Shown here: positions 51,832-59,523 of the stretch, one piece after another
How positions within the stretch are numbered: the first letter of the stretch is position 1
How the letters are laid out: every line of letters starts with the position of its first letter
Assembly (NCBI GenBank): GCA_045430285.1
Contig: JAILXV010000003.1
Span: 600,518-664,517 of the forward strand
Length of the DNA: 64,000 nt
Source: Agarilytica sp045430285
GTDB lineage: Bacteria; Pseudomonadota; Gammaproteobacteria; Pseudomonadales; Cellvibrionaceae
Direction: 5' to 3'
The notes under the pieces: generated by a model
Database searches by the model: none
Told to the model about the DNA's origin: nothing
The model's input: only the letters and a program-made list of their open reading frames with translations
Made by a program: the position numbers and the translations under genes

Positions 51832-52605
51832 TTAGGGTTGCTTGCGAGTGAATACCCACTCACTGTCGCTGGAAGATGAGGAATCGAAGCCATAACCCTC
51901 CCAATCGAAGCCTTTGATCTGCTCTACATCACTGATCTTATTCTTAATAATATAGGCGCTCATGAGGCCGCGTGCCTTCTTTGCAAAAAAACTGATGATC
52001 TTATATTTGCCGTTTTTCCAGTCTTTGAAGACGGGGGTGATTACCGCGGCGTTAAGGGTGTTGTGATCAACAGCTTTGAAGTATTCCTGGGAGGCGAGGT
52101 TTATCAGGGTGGCATCGCCTGTTTTCTTAAGCTGTTTGTTTAGCGTACTGCTGATCTTAGTGCCCCAGAACTCATAAAGATTCTTGCCGCGCGTATTCGC
52201 GAGCTTGGTACCCATTTCCAAGCGGTATGGTTGCATCCAGTCCAGAGGCTTAAGTATGCCGTAAAGTCCGGAGAGAATTCTCAGGTGTTCCTGGGCGAAA
52301 GCTATGTCTTCGGAATCGAAGTCATAGGCATTGAGGCCAATATATACGTCGCCTTTGAATGCAAAGATGGCTTGGCGAGCGCTGTCTTTCTCAAACGGCA
52401 GAGACCAGGCTTGATAGCGGTCGTAGTTTAATACGCCGAGCTTGTCGCTAATGCCCATAAGCGACGAGATATCTTGGGGCGACATCCCCTTCATCTGTTC
52501 AGCCAGCTCTTCTGCATCATCTAGGAAGGCGGCTTTTGTATGTTTGCCTGTGGGTAGGGCAGTTTCGTAATCTAGGTTTTTTGCGGGGGAGAGTACAACG
52601 AGCAT
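51832..52605 (-). CDS. yaaA: peroxide stress protein YaaA
   Basis: A 257-residue protein with the YaaA start MLVVLSPAKNLDYE and the conserved YRLEMGTKL, GTKISSTLNKQ, LASQEYFKAVD and FFAKKARGLMSAYII segments. YaaA limits intracellular iron during peroxide stress and has a DNA-binding fold. OxyR control is known in E. coli; no OxyR site is evident here. Standard length. Confidence 0.95.
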   Translation of the reverse strand: MLVVLSPAKNLDYETALPTGKHTKAAFLDDAEELAEQMKGMSPQDISSLMGISDKLGVLNYDRYQAWSLPFEKDSARQAIFAFKGDVYIGLNAYDFDSEDIAFAQEHLRILSGLYGILKPLDWMQPYRLEMGTKLANTRGKNLYEFWGTKISSTLNKQLKKTGDATLINLASQEYFKAVDHNTLNAAVITPVFKDWKNGKYKIISFFAKKARGLMSAYIIKNKISDVEQIKGFDWEGYGFDSSSSSDSEWVFTRKQP

Positions 52606-52692
52606 GGACTTACCGGTATAAGAGAAAATATCGCGCTCAATATACCGTGTTTGATTGGTTGCGGGTAGCGGCTCTTGCTGGGCTGGGTTGAA

Positions 52693-53109
52693 TTAGGTGT
52701 GTGAGTATTTGAACTTCATATAGGTAATGCCGGGAGTCAGTACGAGGCGCCATGCAAGTTCAACATCATCAGTGAACTTATCATCGTATTCACTCAGGGT
52801 CGCCATAAGTGTGTCGAGCCAAATATCATAGAGCGCGGGTTCAATTCCGAGATGAGCTTTATTGTGTGATGTCGCGATTTTCTGAATGTAGTCGTCGGCC
52901 TGATTGGAACCGTAAAAAATCAGTAAATGATAGAAAGATTTTTTTAGCATCTTTTTTTGCGCGACCATATCCGTATTTTTAAACTTTTTCTCGACTTCGG
53001 GTGAGGCGTCCAAAAATTTAGAATAAAAAGTATCAAAGAAAGAAAGCCCCGAAATATCGTTCTCCATCACGCGTTTGTAGCTTTGGTCGTAGATTTCTTC
53101 GAAGTTCAT
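52693..53109 (-). CDS. globin-fold protein
   Basis: A 138-residue all-helical protein of the globin superfamily. FFDTFYSKFLDASPEVEKKFKNTDM resembles the A-C helices, KMLKKSFYHLLIFYG the E-region, and ATSHNKAHLGIEPALYDIWLDTLMATLSEYD holds a candidate proximal His (H in HLGIEPALY). It may bind heme and oxygen or NO, like single-domain or protoglobin-like members. It lies between yaaA and the integron integrase and is probably transcribed alone. Confidence 0.7.
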   Translation of the reverse strand: MNFEEIYDQSYKRVMENDISGLSFFDTFYSKFLDASPEVEKKFKNTDMVAQKKMLKKSFYHLLIFYGSNQADDYIQKIATSHNKAHLGIEPALYDIWLDTLMATLSEYDDKFTDDVELAWRLVLTPGITYMKFKYSHT

Positions 53110-53198
53110 GTTTCAGGCTCGTAATGGTGCTACGTCGTTAAATCGACGGTTTTATTATAAGGAAAGCGTATAGGAGAAGTTTGATCGAGTCACGCGGT

Positions 53199-54191
53199 TT
53201 AAAAACAATCTTCTTTTGTTGCTGGCATCAGTGATGAAAGCGGGCTTTTCACCGCGTTTCCACCCATCTGGAGCACATGCGTATAAATCTGAGTTGTGGA
53301 TAATTCCGTATGGCCGAGCTGTTCTTGAACAGTACGAATATCGGCGCCAGAACCGAGTAGATGTGTGGCAAAGCTATGTCTAAGCGTATGGGGTGTGACA
53401 TGTTTTTCAATTTTAGCCTTTTGAGAAGCAAAACGAATGGCGCGTTGTAGTCCACTTTCATCAATATGATGTCTTCGCCGCATCCCTGACTCTGGATCGA
53501 CACTCGTTCTACGAGAAGGAAAAAGGTAATGCCATCCGAGTTGTTTATTTGCCAGCTTATACTTACGCCGTAATGCGTGAGGCAGCCAAACGCCGTCGTA
53601 ATCCGGGTCCTGAAGGTCGAGTTCGAGATAGTGAGCGGCAACTGATCTTTGGCTATTAAGGTGGGACTTGATTTCTGGTGCTAGGGTGACGGTCCGGTGT
53701 TTTCCGCCTTTTCCGTTCCAAATGCGAATGCAATTGTAGTCAAAGTCGATATCGTGGACGCGTAAGCGAACGGCTTCCATCAACCGTAATCCACTCCCAT
53801 ATAGTAACGCGGCCAATACAAAATAATTCGGTGAAATGGATTCCAGTAGCCGTGATATTTCTTCGGGCGTTAGTACAATGGGCAATTTACGTGGTTGAAT
53901 ACTTTTGACGAAATGCAGTTGAGTAGAAAGAGGGTTGTTGATTATGTCTTTGTACAAAAACGATAAAGCATTTAGTGCAAGGGCTTGGGTACTAGCAGCA
54001 ACATGCCGCTCGAGGACCAAATAATTGAGGAAAGCTTCTACGTGTTCATCACCCATAAGATTAGGGTGTTTTTTATTATGGAAAAGGATAAAACGTCGAA
54101 TCCAGACTAAATACGTTTGAATCGTTCGTTTCGCATAACGACGGGCGTACATATATTCTTCGACCGATGTTAAAAATGCGGACCTACTCAC
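53199..54191 (-). CDS. intI: integron integrase IntI
   Basis: A 330-residue tyrosine recombinase. The N-terminal core-binding domain is AFLTSVEEYMYARRYAKRTIQTYLVWIRRFILF; catalytic residues are R in SGLRLMEAVRLR, HTLRHSFATHLLGSGADIRTVQEQLGH and the nucleophile Tyr in STTQIYTHV. The insert between R and H (YLFPSRRTSVDPESGMRRRHHID) is the integron-specific I2 region that binds attC. The start is set at GTG 54191, 7 bases after AGGA; the upstream ATG at 54251 lacks a ribosome site. It reads away from the cassette array and is preceded by a LexA-like box, as in other SOS-controlled integrons. Confidence 0.95.
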   Translation of the reverse strand: MSRSAFLTSVEEYMYARRYAKRTIQTYLVWIRRFILFHNKKHPNLMGDEHVEAFLNYLVLERHVAASTQALALNALSFLYKDIINNPLSTQLHFVKSIQPRKLPIVLTPEEISRLLESISPNYFVLAALLYGSGLRLMEAVRLRVHDIDFDYNCIRIWNGKGGKHRTVTLAPEIKSHLNSQRSVAAHYLELDLQDPDYDGVWLPHALRRKYKLANKQLGWHYLFPSRRTSVDPESGMRRRHHIDESGLQRAIRFASQKAKIEKHVTPHTLRHSFATHLLGSGADIRTVQEQLGHTELSTTQIYTHVLQMGGNAVKSPLSSLMPATKEDCF

Positions 54192-54216
54192 ACTCAAATC
54201 CTTTTGGGTAAAATTA

Positions 54217-54232
54217 CTGTATATTAATACAA
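54217..54232. promoter_or_regulatory. LexA-like box upstream of intI
   Basis: CTGTATATTAATACAA matches the LexA consensus CTGT-N8-ACAG except for the final base. It lies 26-41 bases upstream of the intI start, in the integrase promoter region. Most chromosomal and class 1 integrase promoters are LexA-controlled, so this places integration under the SOS response. Confidence 0.75.
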
Positions 54233-54234
54233 TT

Positions 54235-54430
54235 GTAGACTGATGCATCACAAAGGTGCAATATTATAGTGGAAACTTTCCGTATAACTCTGTGTGTTTT
54301 TCAGTCAATCCTGCTGCAGGCGGGAATCCGTAAGGTCCAGGGAGCGGAAATCAATCAAATAAAATCTTGTGTTAGACGGACAACTGTCGTGTTTGTCGGT
54401 GATTTTGTCCGTCTAATAATATTGTTATGA
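54235..54430 (+). promoter_or_regulatory. attI region and leader with cassette promoter candidate, copy 1
   Basis: The stretch between intI and the first cassette includes a TATTAT -10 candidate (54262), the conserved AGGTCCAGGGAGCGGAA, and a hairpin with arms TTAGACGGACAA and TTGTCCGTCTAA, ending in GTTATGA (54424-54430), the recombination site. A second copy with compensated stem bases lies at 63045-63238, so the unit is conserved as a whole. The attI point is at G/TTATGA. The promoter role is inferred from position. Confidence 0.6.
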
Positions 54431-54448
54431 TTACAAGGAATTTAGACA

Positions 54449-54787
54449 ATGATCAAATATTTTTTACTAGTCGCAATTGTTGCATTTTCAATTCCAGCTT
54501 TCAGCGCTGACTTAGTTGTAAATAATGCTACGGTGACAAGGGTTCAGGTCTATGAGAAAACAGATGATACTGTTCAGGTGTGGCTGCACTTAAATGGAAA
54601 TTCTCGAGTTGGCCCTAATCCAGATAATCCTGTGGAAACCTGTGAACTATGGACATATGATAAATCAGTTTATTCTTCTGCATTGGCGGCATTAATGTCA
54701 GGAAAAAAAGTCAGTGTCACCTACGTCGATAGGGGGGAAGGCACCTACTGGTGTAACGTTAGGCATTTTTCAGTGTTGGCAAACTAA
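54449..54787 (+). CDS. cassette 1: secreted two-cysteine protein
   Basis: A 112-residue protein with signal peptide MIKYFLLVAIVAFSIPAFSA. The mature part is mainly beta strands with two cysteines (VETCELW and YWCNVRHFSV) likely disulfide-linked, and a helix with YSSALAALMSGKKVSVTYV between. Cassettes 3, 4 and 12 encode proteins with the same plan. The family is common in integrons but its role is unknown to me; export and disulfide suggest an extracellular or periplasmic function. First gene after attI and so the best expressed. Confidence 0.8.
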   Translation: MIKYFLLVAIVAFSIPAFSADLVVNNATVTRVQVYEKTDDTVQVWLHLNGNSRVGPNPDNPVETCELWTYDKSVYSSALAALMSGKKVSVTYVDRGEGTYWCNVRHFSVLAN

Positions 54788-54889
54788 ACATAACAATTTG
54801 CTCCTGTTGAAATTTTTTCCGTTGCTTCTTTTGTGCTTAATAGCACAAAAGAACCTACTTCAAAAATTCAACAGAGCAAGGCGTTATGA
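54788..54889 (+). repeat. attC site 1
   Basis: About 102 bases. It starts with ACATAAC and ends GTTATGA; the inner arms TTGCTCCTGTTGAA and TTCAACAGAGCAA pair, and TTTTGTGCTTAATAGCACAAAA is a central stem. Subfamily shared with sites 2, 4 and 14. Confidence 0.9.
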
Positions 54890-54901
54890 GTAATCGATAG
54901 T

Positions 54902-55354
54902 ATGAAATATTTTCTCATCCTAATGTTTCTAGTTATGCCTGAGATTGGGGTAGCAAGCGATAATATATCGTGTGAAAAGGAAGCTCTTGATACTTATAAA
55001 GGTTTCCGTGAAGCCTTGTTAAATCCCAATTTTGAACCACATTTAGTCGAAAGTTATTTTGCAAAAGACTACCGGAAAAACATCAAAAAAGGGATGTATC
55101 TTAGGCACTTTCAATCGTTACGGGTCGTAGAGTCCAAACTGGCAAAAATAATTGAGTATTCAACCCAATGTAAACCTTCAGGTACGGTAATTATCAAATT
55201 CAAGACCGTAAACTTCGATTCCGAATACAATCGTAGGCTTGTTCGCGTTAAAAAAATAAAGAGTAAAAATATTATTACAATGTCCTCAGATGAAAAGGCT
55301 TCTGAATCATTTGATAAAAATACTAATTACAAAGCATATGAGCCAAACACATAA
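54902..55354 (+). CDS. cassette 2: secreted hypothetical protein
   Basis: A 150-residue protein with signal peptide MKYFLILMFLVMPEIGVAS. The mature protein is basic, has CEKEALDTYKGFREALLNPNFEPHLVESYF and a second cysteine in STQCKPSG, and ends in a charged, perhaps disordered tail. No family recognised; the first half resembles small periplasmic NTF2-like or lumazine-like folds only in a general way. Its TAA stop lies in the R'' box of attC 2, as often in compact cassettes. Confidence 0.75.
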   Translation: MKYFLILMFLVMPEIGVASDNISCEKEALDTYKGFREALLNPNFEPHLVESYFAKDYRKNIKKGMYLRHFQSLRVVESKLAKIIEYSTQCKPSGTVIIKFKTVNFDSEYNRRLVRVKKIKSKNIITMSSDEKASESFDKNTNYKAYEPNT

Positions 55355-55450
55355 CAATTTGCTCCTGCTGACATTTTTTCCGTTACGCCTTTTGTGCTTA
55401 ATAGCACAAAATACTCCACTTCAAAAATGCAGCAGAGCAAGGCGTTATGT
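55349..55450 (+). repeat. attC site 2
   Basis: About 102 bases, from ACATAAC to GTTATGT, nearly the same as site 1 (TTGCTCCTGCTGACA, central TTTTGTGCTTAATAGCACAAAA, CAGCAGAGCAAGGC). Confidence 0.9.
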
Positions 55451-55492
55451 GGGTAAAACCAGTGAAATTTAAATCATATTAGGACTGTGAAA

Positions 55493-55807
55493 ATGAAAAA
55501 CTACTTTTTAATAATATTGCTCGTAACGAGTTTTCCTGTTTATTCTTGGGATGGAAATAAAACGGGGAAAATTGGCCGTATACAAATAACGGCAGCAGGT
55601 AATTATGGGTTTAGAGTGTCGTTAACCGATCTAACACCTTTGTGTGGCGGCACAGCAGATTGGGCATATGTGGAGAAAGATGACTCTAATTACGAGACCT
55701 ATCTTAGTGGGCTCCTTGCCGCTAAATTTTCAAAAACCGATGTAACATTATTCACTAACAGACAACCCAACAACTACTGCAAAATTGGCCACATATATAT
55801 AGATTAA
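55493..55807 (+). CDS. cassette 3: secreted two-cysteine protein
   Basis: A 104-residue protein with signal peptide MKNYFLIILLVTSFPVYS. ATG 55493, 8 bases after AGGA, is preferred over the GTG at 55487. The mature protein has GKIGRIQITAAGNYGFRVSL, a first Cys in TPLCGGTADW, a helix NYETYLSGLLAAKFSK and a second Cys in NYCKIGHIYID. This is the same plan as the products of cassettes 1, 4 and 12: beta strands, Cys, (L/A)LLAA helix, beta strand, Cys near the end. Function unknown. Confidence 0.8.
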   Translation: MKNYFLIILLVTSFPVYSWDGNKTGKIGRIQITAAGNYGFRVSLTDLTPLCGGTADWAYVEKDDSNYETYLSGLLAAKFSKTDVTLFTNRQPNNYCKIGHIYID

Positions 55808-55855
55808 TAGTTCCTGCGTACAGTTTTTTATCTATCTGTTTGTGGCGTAGAGAGC

Positions 55856-55915
55856 ACATAACCAAGCTATCAAAAGCGACGCCAAAAAACGGCGCGCTTT
55901 ATAGCGACGTTATGC
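55856..55915 (+). repeat. attC site 3 (short type)
   Basis: Only about 60 bases, from ACATAAC to GTTATGC, with CAAGCTATCAAAAGCG pairing with CGCGCTTTATAGC and an inner CGCC/GGCG. It is the shortest attC here and of a different subfamily. Confidence 0.85.
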
Positions 55916-55931
55916 AAAAAAGGAAATTCAT

Positions 55932-56261
55932 ATGAAATATATTTTTCTAGCCTTGATTTTGGTTTCTCCATTATCGTATTCGGCTAACGAGTCAACTCCG
56001 CGTGATCGTACAATTAAAGAGCTTTTGTTTTATGAAAACGATGTTGTTGTAAAAATATCGCCAGCTTACGAAAATTCACAGGATTGCAGCTCCAATGCAA
56101 CTGATAGGCTTCAGCTTGGTTATTCCAGTGAAACGGGGCAAAATGAAGCGCTCGTTTCAGCCTTGCTCGCTGCAGCAGCAGCCTCAAAGAAAGTGGGCTT
56201 TGGTGTCGGTGGGTGTAAGGGGCAATATCCTGAAATTTATCGTGTAGATTTGGTGTTTTAA
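55932..56261 (+). CDS. cassette 4: secreted two-cysteine protein
   Basis: A 109-residue protein with signal peptide MKYIFLALILVSPLSYSA. The mature part has IKELLFYENDVVVKISPAY, Cys in SQDCSSNATDRLQLG, helix NEALVSALLAAAAASKKVGFGV and Cys in GGCKGQYPEIYRVDLVF. It shares the layout of cassettes 1, 3 and 12 although identity looks low. Long Ala run (AAAAAS) in the helix. Function unknown. Confidence 0.8.
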   Translation: MKYIFLALILVSPLSYSANESTPRDRTIKELLFYENDVVVKISPAYENSQDCSSNATDRLQLGYSSETGQNEALVSALLAAAAASKKVGFGVGGCKGQYPEIYRVDLVF

Positions 56262-56266
56262 TCTAT

Positions 56267-56367
56267 GCATAACAATTTGCTCTTGCTGATATTTTTTACG
56301 TTGCTCCTTTTGTGCTTAAAAGCACAAAAGAATCCACTCAAAAATCCAGCAAAGCAAGGCGTTAAAT
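56267..56367 (+). repeat. attC site 4
   Basis: About 101 bases, GCATAAC to GTTAAAT, of the TTGCTC/GAGCAA subfamily seen at sites 1, 2 and 14, with a few changes (TTGCTCTTGCTGATA, CTCAAAAATCCAGC). Confidence 0.9.
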
Positions 56368-56374
56368 ACCTACT

Positions 56375-56683
56375 ATGACATGTGAGTTTGAGCGATACAT
56401 ACCTTATTTTATATGCTATTTTTTGGTGGCCTTTTTGGTGTATTTGATTTTCCCTTGGTCAAAATCGAATAGATTTCGTCGAGCAACAATCAATGTGTTG
56501 CCATTGATCAGCGTTTTATTTTACATTTTTTATGAATGGGTAATGCTGACGTCATGTCCTCAGATGAATATACGGTTAGATATTTTCGTTACTTGGCCAA
56601 CCGTTGGCGGAATGCTAGTTTTTTATGTGATTAAGTTGGCTCTATTGAAGCCGAAAGGACGGGGGAAAGGTGACGGAATTTAA
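56375..56683 (+). CDS. cassette 5: small membrane protein
   Basis: A 102-residue protein with about three membrane helices: YFICYFLVAFLVYLIFPW near residues 10-28, NVLPLISVLFYIFYEWVMLTSC near 40-62 and VTWPTVGGMLVFYVIKLAL near 71-89, with a basic GRGKGDGI tail. No family recognised. The ATG lies 8 bases after the attC box, so the ribosome site must lie within the cassette edge. Confidence 0.65.
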   Translation: MTCEFERYIPYFICYFLVAFLVYLIFPWSKSNRFRRATINVLPLISVLFYIFYEWVMLTSCPQMNIRLDIFVTWPTVGGMLVFYVIKLALLKPKGRGKGDGI

Positions 56684-56791
56684 CAATGCGTGCCAGCTGA
56701 CATATTGGTCGGCGCTCCGTTTTGTGTATGGCTTCGCCATTTTACACAAAACTCCACACCAACCAAAATGCAGCTGCACTCTGCGTTAGCA
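56678..56791 (+). repeat. attC site 5
   Basis: About 114 bases, ATTTAAC to GTTAGCA, with a central GTATGGCTTCGCCATTTTAC-like stem; related in its middle to site 10. Confidence 0.85.
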
Positions 56792-57044
56792 GGTGTTTTC
56801 GTTTTTAGGTTCGGCTCCGAATACATCGGGGTAAAGGTTAACGTCTGAAGTCAGTCAGCCGAAAAACGGTCATTGATTCGGGCGGCCACAGTAGGGCAGT
56901 AAATTAGAATTCGCGGAGCAAGCAAAGCTGTCTTCTTGCTCATGGCAGCTTCAAGTAAGCTCCGTACATAGTGTAGTGGCAGGTTTATAAATTTTTGGTG
57001 GCAGCATCAAAGTCGGGGTCTACTAAAGTTCACGGCTTCGATTC
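56786..57044 (+). mobile_element. noncoding cassette, family A copy 1
   Basis: The body lies between G/TTAGCA of attC 5 and the TGCTAAC of attC 6, with no convincing ORF on either strand. It begins AGCAGGTGTTTTCGTTTTTAGG and has CCGAATA-ATCGGGGTAAA and a GCTGTC/GGCAGC inverted pair near 56930-56960. It differs from copies 2 and 4 in its middle (GTCTGAAGTCAGTCAGCCG) but is near-identical there to copy 3, and has the same box-to-box length as all three. Confidence 0.8.
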
Positions 57045-57147
57045 TGCTAACAAATTACTCAGCTGGACAATTTGGTCGTCGCGCCTTTGTGTGCTGTTAG
57101 CACACCAGTTGCTCCTCTCCAAATTGCCAGCTAGCAAAACGTTAGAA
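57045..57147 (+). repeat. attC site 6
   Basis: About 103 bases, TGCTAAC to GTTAGAA, with GTGTGCTGTTAGCACAC as a central stem. Nearly the same as site 11. Confidence 0.9.
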
Positions 57148-57167
57148 ATCAATATGGAAGACTGCGT

Positions 57168-57440
57168 ATGTCAAAAAATATAATATTTTTACTCGCGGCT
57201 GCTTTAGTAGTGTCAGCGGTATCTGCCATCATTTTGGGGCAGAGCATATCAAGTGCAGCAGGGATTGGCTTTGTAATAGGAATGGCTGCTGGAACAGTAG
57301 GAATAGCGGCCATACTTGCATTTATTCCTGCTGGTATCTATTGGCTGTTCAAACGTAAGCGTATGCCGGGCCTCAATATAACCATATGGGTATTATGGGG
57401 CCTTATTGCTGTATTAAGTCTTGTGGGCAACTTAATGTGA
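57168..57440 (+). CDS. cassette 7: small hydrophobic membrane protein
   Basis: A 90-residue protein with two or three membrane helices (about 5-24, 33-60 and 69-88), rich in Ala, Gly and Ile (IIFLLAAALVVSAVSAIILG, AAGTVGIAAILAFIPAGIYWLF). A basic KRKRMPG loop near 64-70 should face the cytoplasm. No family recognised. Confidence 0.6.
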   Translation: MSKNIIFLLAAALVVSAVSAIILGQSISSAAGIGFVIGMAAGTVGIAAILAFIPAGIYWLFKRKRMPGLNITIWVLWGLIAVLSLVGNLM

Positions 57441-57453
57441 AATGTGCAAATAT

Positions 57454-57559
57454 TTCTAACAAGGCTATCTACCGGACTCCATTTCCGTCGCTTGGTTTTT
57501 ATGCTGAGTAGCATAAAATTCCAATCAACTACAATTCGCCGGTAATAGCGGCGTTATGG
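57454..57559 (+). repeat. attC site 7
   Basis: About 106 bases, TTCTAAC to GTTATGG, with AAGGCTATCTACCGG pairing with CCGGTAATAGC and TATGCTGAGTAGCATA as a central stem. Confidence 0.85.
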
Positions 57560-57578
57560 CTAGGAACGAATCGTAAAT

Positions 57579-57857
57579 ATGGAAATATTAATTGCAGTTT
57601 TTCCACTTATTTTGTTGGTGTTATTTGTATTTGCGATAATGCTAATGTTTATCGCTCTAGGTCGGTTTGCGGGATACTTGATTAAAGAAAATACGGAGAG
57701 TCGCTCTCAGCTAGATAGCATGCTAGGGGCTTTTAAGTTTATTGTCGTTACAGATATTAGTGGCCGTCTGTCATATTTGAAGGTGTTTATAACATCCGTT
57801 TTTGTCTCGCTTCTAATCGTGCTATGCATGGTTCTATTTAAATTGATGGGTGGGTGA
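57579..57857 (+). CDS. cassette 8: small membrane protein, family shared with cassette 13
   Basis: A 92-residue protein beginning MEILIAVFPLILLVLFVFAIML with an N-terminal helix, a charged middle (ENTESRSQLDSMLGAFKFIVVTDISGRLSYLK) and a C-terminal helix (VFITSVFVSLLIVLCMVLFKL). The start, IFAI-like segment, AF-x-x-x-K-F-I and the C-terminal helix recur in the cassette 13 product, so both belong to one family of two-helix proteins. Function unknown. Confidence 0.7.
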   Translation: MEILIAVFPLILLVLFVFAIMLMFIALGRFAGYLIKENTESRSQLDSMLGAFKFIVVTDISGRLSYLKVFITSVFVSLLIVLCMVLFKLMGG

Positions 57858-57885
57858 GAGGCGTGCTTATAAATTTAGTCTGCGG

Positions 57886-58001
57886 CCATAACAAGGCGCA
57901 CCAGCCTGAAAACCGGTACTGCGCGATTTTTGCGTTACTCGCTAGCGCTCAAACATTAACACAAAAATCGCTTCGCCTGGCTGGTTACGTAGGCGTTAGC
58001 A
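57886..58001 (+). repeat. attC site 8
   Basis: About 116 bases, CCATAAC to GTTAGCA, with GCGCGATTTTTGCGTTACTCGCTAG-type centre. Very like site 17. Confidence 0.85.
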
Positions 58002-58254
58002 GGTGTTTTCGTTTTTAGGTTTGGCTCCGAATAAATCGGGGTAAACGTTGAAAACCAAAATGTTTCAGCCGCATAGCGGTGTAAGTTTCGTGCCGTTACA
58101 GTTGGGCGGTAAATTGAAGTTCGGGGTGCAGCAAAGCTGTCTTCTTGCCCACGGCAGCTTCAAGTAAGCTTCGTAGTATGGGCCGTGCTTACGTTGTAAA
58201 TCTTTAGTGGTAGTATCTGGGCTTGTGGTTGCACAATATCACGGCTTCGGTAGC
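57996..58254 (+). mobile_element. noncoding cassette, family A copy 2
   Basis: Box-to-box length equals the other three family A cassettes. It shares AGCAGGTGTTTTCGTTTTTA at its start, CCGAATAAATCGGGGTAAAC, GCAGCAAAGCTGTCTTCTTG and the TATCACGGCTTCGGTAGC end. The minus-strand frame open in copy 4 has an early TAA here, so it is not a conserved gene. Confidence 0.8.
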
Positions 58255-58347
58255 TGCTAACAAGTAATTGTAGTCGCCGCGTTGCGGCTGGGACCTCCGT
58301 TTCGTCGCTTCGCGACTACACTGCGGCCCCTAAATAAAGGGTTAGAA
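58255..58347 (+). repeat. attC site 9
   Basis: About 93 bases, TGCTAAC to GTTAGAA. TGTAGTCGC and GCGACTACA pair. Same subfamily as sites 16, 18 and 20. Confidence 0.85.
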
Positions 58348-58366
58348 GAAGGAATTACTCAGAGTT

Positions 58367-59005
58367 ATGGAAGAGATATTGATTTACTCCGATAGTCTTA
58401 CATGGGGAATTATCCCAAATACACGTAAGCGCTTACCCTATGATAAAAGGTGGCCAGGCGTATTTGATAGCGCACTAAATGAGCTTGGTGTAAATGTCCG
58501 AGTAAATGAAAACTGTCTTAATGGTCGTAGAACCGTATGGTCTGATCCATTTAAATCAGGTCGCGATGGCTCTGAACATTTAGCCCAAACAATTGAAATG
58601 CACTCGCCACTAAAACTTGTCATTATTCTGCTCGGTTCCAATGACTTTCAGTGCACTCATAACAACAATGCGTGGCTGTCGGCACAAGGCATGGTTAAAT
58701 TAATTAATACTATTCGCAATGCTCCAATAGAGCCGGGTATACCTGTTCCACAAATCATGGTTGTGGCTCCGCCGAAAATAATTAAACCTAAAGGTGCTAT
58801 AGCTAATAAGTTTGCTAACGCAGAGAAAAGGGGTGTTGGTTTAGCTCAAGAACTCGAAACAGTGGCTAATGAACTTTCTGTATTCTATTTCGATTCCAAT
58901 ACCGTAACTTCTGCTAGCGAAGTCGATGGCATTCATTTAGACGAAGGTCAGCATCAAGCTTTAGGCAAGGCAATAGCCCATGAAGTTCAACAAAAAATTT
59001 TCTAA
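58367..59005 (+). CDS. cassette 10: SGNH/GDSL-type hydrolase
   Basis: A 212-residue protein with SGNH blocks: block I YSDSLTWGI (Ser nucleophile; the usual GDSL is changed to SDSL), block II with Gly and Asn in NENCLNGRRTV, block III LLGSNDFQ (N) and block V EVDGIHLDEGQ (Asp/His). Such enzymes hydrolyse esters, for example acetyl or acyl groups on polysaccharides or lipids. No signal peptide, so cytoplasmic. It is the only cassette here with a recognisable enzyme. The AAGGA ribosome site is somewhat far from the ATG. Confidence 0.85.
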   Translation: MEEILIYSDSLTWGIIPNTRKRLPYDKRWPGVFDSALNELGVNVRVNENCLNGRRTVWSDPFKSGRDGSEHLAQTIEMHSPLKLVIILLGSNDFQCTHNNNAWLSAQGMVKLINTIRNAPIEPGIPVPQIMVVAPPKIIKPKGAIANKFANAEKRGVGLAQELETVANELSVFYFDSNTVTSASEVDGIHLDEGQHQALGKAIAHEVQQKIF

Positions 59006-59113
59006 CAAGGCTATCATAGGGACACTTTTTACTACGCTCCGTTTTGGCATGGCTTCGCCATTTTGGGCCAAAACTACACTCCATAAAAAGCGCCCCATAT
59101 AGCGGCGTTATGG
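59000..59113 (+). repeat. attC site 10
   Basis: About 114 bases, TTCTAAC to GTTATGG, with TTGGCATGGCTTCGCCATTTTGG as its centre; resembles site 5 in that part. Confidence 0.85.
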
Positions 59114-59399
59114 GTCGGAAATTAAGGCTCAGTTTTAACCAGGTGCGACATAGTTTATAGTGTCGTTTCTTAATCAGTATTACAGCATCAGGGATCGTGC
59201 GTTTCCCCCTTTTAGGTCAGTTCGTTCCTGGTGCCACAGTTAAGATTTTGTAAATGTGGTCATTCCCGTTTTTAATCGTGGTGTGCCACTAAGTAGGTGC
59301 AAGTCGTCGGTAAGTCCGTCTTCTTCCACTTTTTAATATGTTGTGGTCTACGCTTACGCTCCGCCAAAGTGCTTGTAGCAGGTTGGTGCTGCCGACTAG
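59108..59399 (+). mobile_element. noncoding cassette, family B copy 1
   Basis: Begins after G/TTATGG with TCGGAAATTAAGGCTCAGTT and continues CGACATAGTTTATAGTGTCG (a 20-base inverted repeat) and TCGTTCCTGGTGCCAC. No long ORF is conserved with copy 2 at 63692-63981. The imperfect palindromes suggest a structured RNA or a promoter, but neither is shown. Confidence 0.75.
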
Positions 59400-59502
59400 C
59401 CATAACAAATTACTCAGCTGGACAATTTGGTCGTCGCGCCTTTGTGTGCTGTTAGCACACCAGTTGCTCCTCTTCAAATTGCCAGCTAGCAAAGCGTTAA
59501 AT
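59400..59502 (+). repeat. attC site 11
   Basis: About 103 bases, CCATAAC to GTTAAAT, nearly the same as site 6 (AATTACTCAGCTGGACAATT, GTGTGCTGTTAGCACAC). Confidence 0.9.
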
Positions 59503-59523
59503 TTCAATAAGGAAAACTTGGAA

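Noticed and set aside
54235..54430. Hairpin before cassette 1 read as a normal attC
   Set aside because: The boxes face the wrong way (GTTAGAC before GTCTAAT) and it is duplicated with promoter and leader sequence, so it fits attI/leader better.
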